DNA of 64,000 nucleotides. It comes from Turritopsis dohrnii. Its lineage: Eukaryota > Cnidaria > Hydrozoa > Anthoathecata > Oceaniidae. Shown here piece by piece: positions 60,237 to 64,000 of the stretch (its first letter is position 1; the number at the start of each line of letters is the position of its first letter). A model generated the notes under the pieces. The model was not told the DNA's origin and ran no database searches. It was given only the letters and a program-made list of their open reading frames with translations. A program made the translations under genes and the position numbers. The stretch covers positions 186,001 through 250,000 of the forward strand of contig BQMF02000335.1 of NCBI GenBank assembly GCA_027922465.2, in the 5' to 3' direction.

Positions 60237-61351
60237 TACTTTAATCGGAGAAACTTTCATGAGAGAAACTTTCACGAATTTTGCGAATTTGACCTTTTTT
60301 CGCGAAAGTTTATCCAGTAAAATTTAGATTTTTTTTTGCAATTTTTAGAATTTTTTAGCTACCAAAATGCCGGAGATCTATTTCAAAATCTATGTATTTA
60401 TAAGGGAGGGAAAGAATTGCCAATTTGATCTTCTTGAAAACATTTTTTTTTTTAACAAATCAGTCATATTTTGATACACAGATATAATAGACACTGTCAA
60501 ATATTATTTATGTAATAAAGGTTTTTCAGTCATCGATAATGACAATATCAGTTGATTCCTTTCCCTGCAGTATGTTATCTCCGATTCGCGGTTTCTTTAG
60601 TATTTTCGAACATTTTCCTGTTATGTGAATCTGCTGTTTTGCTTCAAAGTCAACCTGGATTTCGTCTGCTCTATCAGTCTCTATCAGCTCTATCAGTTGA
60701 TCGAGAAGCTGGGCATTTTTATGGGTAGGAGACATTTGTATCGTTATTCTACATATTCTATTTCCAAGCCTCCTTGAACAAGAGACGACCTGCGATAGTT
60801 TGTAGATGTTAAATCTGCGATAAATCTCGCATCTCTAATCAGCAAAAAGTGGAGAGTTGTCGAAAGTTCTCGTGGTAGATGCCCAACAATTGACTCATCC
60901 GTCTTGCATGTTTTTATTGCAAATGGGTCGAAAGCATTGTTCTCTTCATGAGAATGAGTGTGACAATGACGGCGACGATGAGGAGTGGGGACCAGAAGGT
61001 GCAAGAAATGTTTTTGATGACGTTTTCAACGAATTTGACGACGAACAATCTTGGTAGTTTTTGAACTAGTTTTATCTTCATTTTATTTGTAGTAAACAAA
61101 AAATACAGATTCGAATGCATGCATTTTGTCAATTTTCTGCCTTTGTTTTCTAAAAACTGTCCTAAATCATTTAAAAAAATTCTTTCATTCGCGAAAGTTT
61201 ATCTCGCGAAAATTTATCAATTTCTTCATTCGCGAAAGTTTATCTCGCGAAATTTTGCGACTTTTCCAAATCGCGAAAGTTTATCCAAAAAATTTCGTGA
61301 ATTTTTGACCTCGCGAAAGTTTCTCTCGCGAAAGTTTTTCCGATTATAGTA
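60237..61351. mobile_element. TA-flanked DNA element with CGCGAAAGTTT motifs carrying a HIRAN-like relic
   Basis: The ends, 'tactttaatcggagaaactt' at 60237 and the complement of 'tactataatcggaaaaactt' at 61351, are inverted. TA is at each extremity. About ten 'tcgcgaaagttt(a/c)tc' motifs lie within 150 bp of the ends. It interrupts RT copy 2, so it inserted later. The interior carries the HIRAN-like coding region at 60526-61060. Confidence 0.88.
60526..61060 (-). pseudogene. HIRAN-like domain coding region, frameshifted
   Basis: The minus strand reads 'FWSPLLIVAVIVTL' (61040), then in another frame 'ENNAFDPFAIKTCKTDESIV' (60940), 'GHLPRELSTTLHFLL' and 'SLVQGGLEIE' (to about 60750), then after a one-base shift 'ICRITIQMSPTHKNAQLLDQ' and an acidic end 'ESTDIVIIDD'. 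The signature N-x-(F)D-x-x-A-(I/V)...(V)GH-(L/I)PR-x-x-S...GG-LE-(I) matches HIRAN modules, found in HLTF/Rad5-type remodelers and in many stand-alone animal ORFs, where they bind DNA ends. Two shifts suggest decay, or an intron for the first. It lies wholly within the DNA element. The opposing plus-strand frame 60857-61057 is taken as a shadow. Confidence 0.55.
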
Positions 61352-61645
61352 GTGAATTAAACATTCAGTATTGGATAGCAGTTTTCGCTTAGACATGATC
61401 TGCCTGCATTAGAGCCATGCTGATTGTTGTTGTATAGACGATTATCATGTGATCTTGAAGTTTTTTTTGACAATTTTTTCGAAGATTTTAGTGAAATGAA
61501 ATGTCAGAGCAACTGGTCTGTAGTTCTCAGGTAGGCCTTGATTCCTTTCTTGGAAATTGGAGTAATGAAGCTTGTTTTGAGTATCTTTGGGGTAACCCCT
61601 TTATCAAAGATATTACGCTAAATGAGGTTTAGTGGTTTAGCAAGC

Positions 61646-62650
61646 TTTGAAAATTACTCAAAAACTTGGAAAATCCTGGAAAATGCCTGTTTTAACCTGG
61701 AATTTGGGAAATCTATTAACAAAAAAAAAAGCATCTGATTTTCAAACCACTTTAAATTAAGCAATTCTTTATCTAGATTTTTAGTTTTTAGAAAAAGTTT
61801 TGTAAGTTCATTAGATGTGTCATTGCTATCTGGATTTTTCTTTTGTGCTTGGTCCTGAGCCTGTTGTTCCTTGTTTTTTCTGAAACTTTCAGTTTTACAG
61901 TTCCTTTTAAGGAACATGTTCATGTTTCTAGTTTTTTAGCCTAACTTCTTAGGTGAATTTATATTCCTTAATTTTTCTACTTTTTTAACCCTCAAGTTCC
62001 TTGTAAAGACGTTCCTTATAAAAAAAAGCGTGTAATTTGGTTCTATAAAGTTTATTTTGAATCTGCATTTTGCTTCTTGTCTAAGGAAAATGAACTTAGA
62101 GCAATGTTTAAATAAACAATGTTTTAACATTATTGCTGACTGTAAACAGGCTTGTAACTTCTGGTTAAATTACAGATGAACTTGTAGTTAAGATGTAATA
62201 AAACTGAGTTGTTTGATGTATAATTAGTCCAGAGACCACATGCCTATTCTTCTTTTGTCTTTTGCAACACACCGGTTAGAACAATATTTTCGATTGAGAC
62301 TTCTTTAATGTTCTTTTTCTGACTTTGAACAGTAAGTTTGCATTATCAGTGTCTCAGTTTAATGCTTTTTTGTTTTTGATGTCTAACAAAGTGCAGATTC
62401 AAAAGATAATACAGAATCAAACTGTACTTTGTTGATAAACTGTTATGTTTTGTTAGACTGTTGTGTTTATTAGAAAACGTCCAGGCTGAATAGGATAATA
62501 AAAGTAAAAAATACCTAAAAGTCATTAAAACATGTCTATTTTAAACCTGGAAAATTGCAAAAATAAACTGGAAAAACAAGGAAAATTAGCCTAAATGCCT
62601 GGAAAATGCCTGGAATTTGATTTTGAAAGTTTAGTATCATTTGACAGCCT
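61646..62650. mobile_element. Probable hAT-like element with TGGAAAATGCCTGG motifs
   Basis: Clusters of 'cctggaaaatgcctg' and related motifs lie at 61665-61710 and 62550-62620, in the same general arrangement as the 'gtcagggaaa' clusters at 35219-36015. The exact ends cannot be set: 'agctttgaaaattact' on the left and 'gattttgaaagttta' on the right are weakly paired. The minus-strand frames inside are lysine-rich and unrecognised. Confidence 0.45.
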
Positions 62651-63399
62651 ATGAAAATGCTTTCCAGTGATTACCAAACATTTATTTCTTGGAAAAAAAT
62701 CAAATTTTTAATAACTGAGCTCAAAATGTATACCATATCCTTAACTTTTTACAACTTTTGAAAGAAACAAAGCATCGAAATTTATCTCGATTTGACCCAC
62801 CTGTATTTTCTTGCATCTGCACAAAAAAGTCAGAAATACGCTAAAATTAGTATCAAAATTATGCGTAAAAGGGCTGTGTGCAAAAATACTGTTTTTTCTA
62901 GATTTTTTTATCATTCAGAATATCATTACATCTATATAGCGTGATAGTCAAATATAATTGTCTAATAATGGCACTTTCACTTTGAGCCTCTTTTTGCAGC
63001 CACTTGTGAAAATCAATTGAAACCAGCTTTGATGAACCAAATTTTTGTGTTGTCTTCAATAAATCTATCATTCATATTCCTAGAATTGTTTTGAGCAGTA
63101 GCCTGTCCACTTTTTTTCCTGTTGTACTAACAGTGCTTTTCTTTGTTGCTGGCATCCAGCGTGTCAACCAACATAAAATTTCTGATCCACCTTAGACAAG
63201 AGAACATCTATAATGGGTCACTGTCATGATAAATTTCATAATTCTTGAAATATCTACCATTAACGTATTCTGAATAATTTTAAGGAGCAGTAAATTTACC
63301 TCAAAAAATATTTCTCTCAAATACTCAGAAAGCTGCTCTCCAGTACCACATGCAAATGATTTCAGTAATGACCAATACACTGATTTTGATTTGATACAT
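62651..63399. other. No gene recognised
   Basis: Nothing supported. Confidence 0.3.
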
Positions 63400-63535
63400 G
63401 AATCTGACCTGCGGCTGGCTGTTCTTATTATTAAGTCTTTTTCAGCCTCAATTGTTCTTATTTTGTTCTTGGCTTTAAGAATAAAGTTTCACATTTCAGC
63501 CTTATTTTGTTCAATGGTAGTTCCAGTGAAGTATC
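63400..63535. repeat. Partial copy of the 47411-47827 element
   Basis: Shared segments include 'tctgacctgcggctggctgt' (47.4 kb has gaggctg), 'cagcctcaattgttcttatt' and 'tttcagccttattttgttc'. It is the left-end portion of the family. Confidence 0.75.
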
Positions 63536-64000
63536 AAAAACACCTGCAAGTTTGTTTCCATATTAATTTGTAATGCAGTGTGGTCGTGAAATAAATACAT
63601 TCAAACAATACATACATACATTCAATACATTCCAACAAGACCAATGCTGCTACCAATATTCCTTTGTCATATCTCCTTACCTTCATCTAGTCCTATTTTA
63701 GGTTTTAGATTACATTTGAGTTTGGTTGTCATGGAGGAATTAATTTATAAGTTAATATATAGATATTATAACAGTTCTTCTTTCTAGTATTCGATTCTAA
63801 TCTCAAATTTGGTCCTACACATCGGACTACATTACGTTAGTCCTTAGGTTTAGTCATGTCCCATTTCCTAGTTTTATTAACTTCAGTCGACATTCTTTTT
63901 GGTTTATGACTATCTGGGCCTTCTACTCTACCTTTGCCTTATCCACACCTAACCACATCCTATACTACGATTTTCTCTCTAGTTTCTACCAGTATTTCTT
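63536..64000. other. No gene recognised
   Basis: AT-rich terminal stretch with imperfect 'ttagtcct'-type words, not clearly periodic. Confidence 0.3.

Larger units (their letters stand above)
59040..61645 (-). pseudogene. Non-LTR retrotransposon reverse transcriptase, copy 2, split by a DNA element
   Basis: The upstream half (61645-61352) reads 'GVTPKILKTSFITPISKKG', 'FHFTKIFEKIVKK' and 'NNQHGSNAGRSCLS'. The downstream half (60236-59040) reads 'DIMYLDLSKPFDRVDHSILL' (catalytic D), 'SGAPQGSVLGSLLFLI', 'LSSLADDTRLM' (A-D-D active site), 'LKDLGV'-like thumb sequence, 'IPNLDYCSQLWSPSKRS' and a decayed C-terminus. The two halves join at the same alignment point once the 60237-61351 element is removed. 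Several stops and shifts make it inactive. Same clade as copy 1, but clearly diverged from it. Confidence 0.88.

Noticed and set aside
60857..61057. Plus-strand 66-codon frame with an acidic, plausible C-terminus
   Set aside because: It overlaps the minus-strand HIRAN-like coding region, which carries recognisable signature residues; the plus frame looks like its shadow.

Overview
This is an AT-rich nuclear window from an animal genome, very likely an invertebrate. I base that on spliced genes with GT-AG introns, an NFAT5-type Rel-homology gene, a 403-residue animal-type ribosomal protein L3 gene, and dense DNA transposons (hAT, PIF/Harbinger, mariner, KDZ-like, elements with TA target sites) beside Penelope-like and non-LTR retroelements. 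The mix recalls cnidarians, sponges or other marine invertebrates; I cannot name the species.

Layout. 0-10 kb: only repeats, namely a tandem 0.54-kb repeat, two opposed hAT-like elements, a broken Harbinger transposase, a 33-base poly(G) run and nested inverted repeats. 10.7-13.5 kb: a Penelope-like retroelement on the minus strand with strongly A/C-rich coding strand and extra upstream ORFs. 13.8-15.6 kb: nested and fold-back elements. 18.2-24.8 kb (minus): an intact seven-exon NFAT5-like transcription factor gene with a long glutamine-rich C-terminus; its two largest 3' introns are mostly transposon insertions and one uses a GC donor. 25-33 kb: dispersed repeats, a mariner relic, a non-LTR reverse transcriptase tail and a non-LTR ORF1. 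35-41 kb: a hAT remnant carrying its zinc-finger exon, unrecognised coding-like exons, an element with TA-type ends carrying a transposase C-terminus, and a 216-bp tandem array. 42.3-48.2 kb (minus): a gene of at least 13 exons whose last exon looks like a KDZ/HMGXB3-type transposase and whose frame stays open across all exons found. 51 kb: a Harbinger fragment. 52.1-55.35 kb (minus): RPL3, six exons. 56.8-61.6 kb: two minus-strand non-LTR copies, one interrupted by a TA-flanked DNA element that carries a decayed HIRAN-like coding region.

Functionally only RPL3 (translation) and the NFAT5-like gene (a nuclear transcription factor) look like ordinary host genes. The KDZ-like gene is either an unusually intact, intron-rich transposon or a domesticated host gene. 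The rest is a layered transposon landscape. Two themes recur. Several families with CAG...CTG ends have 5-6 bp target duplications, and one contains a hAT-type zinc finger. Several families with TA-type ends have arrays of short motifs just inside the termini. All calls come from reading translations, splice signals and inverted repeats by eye; no database search was possible.
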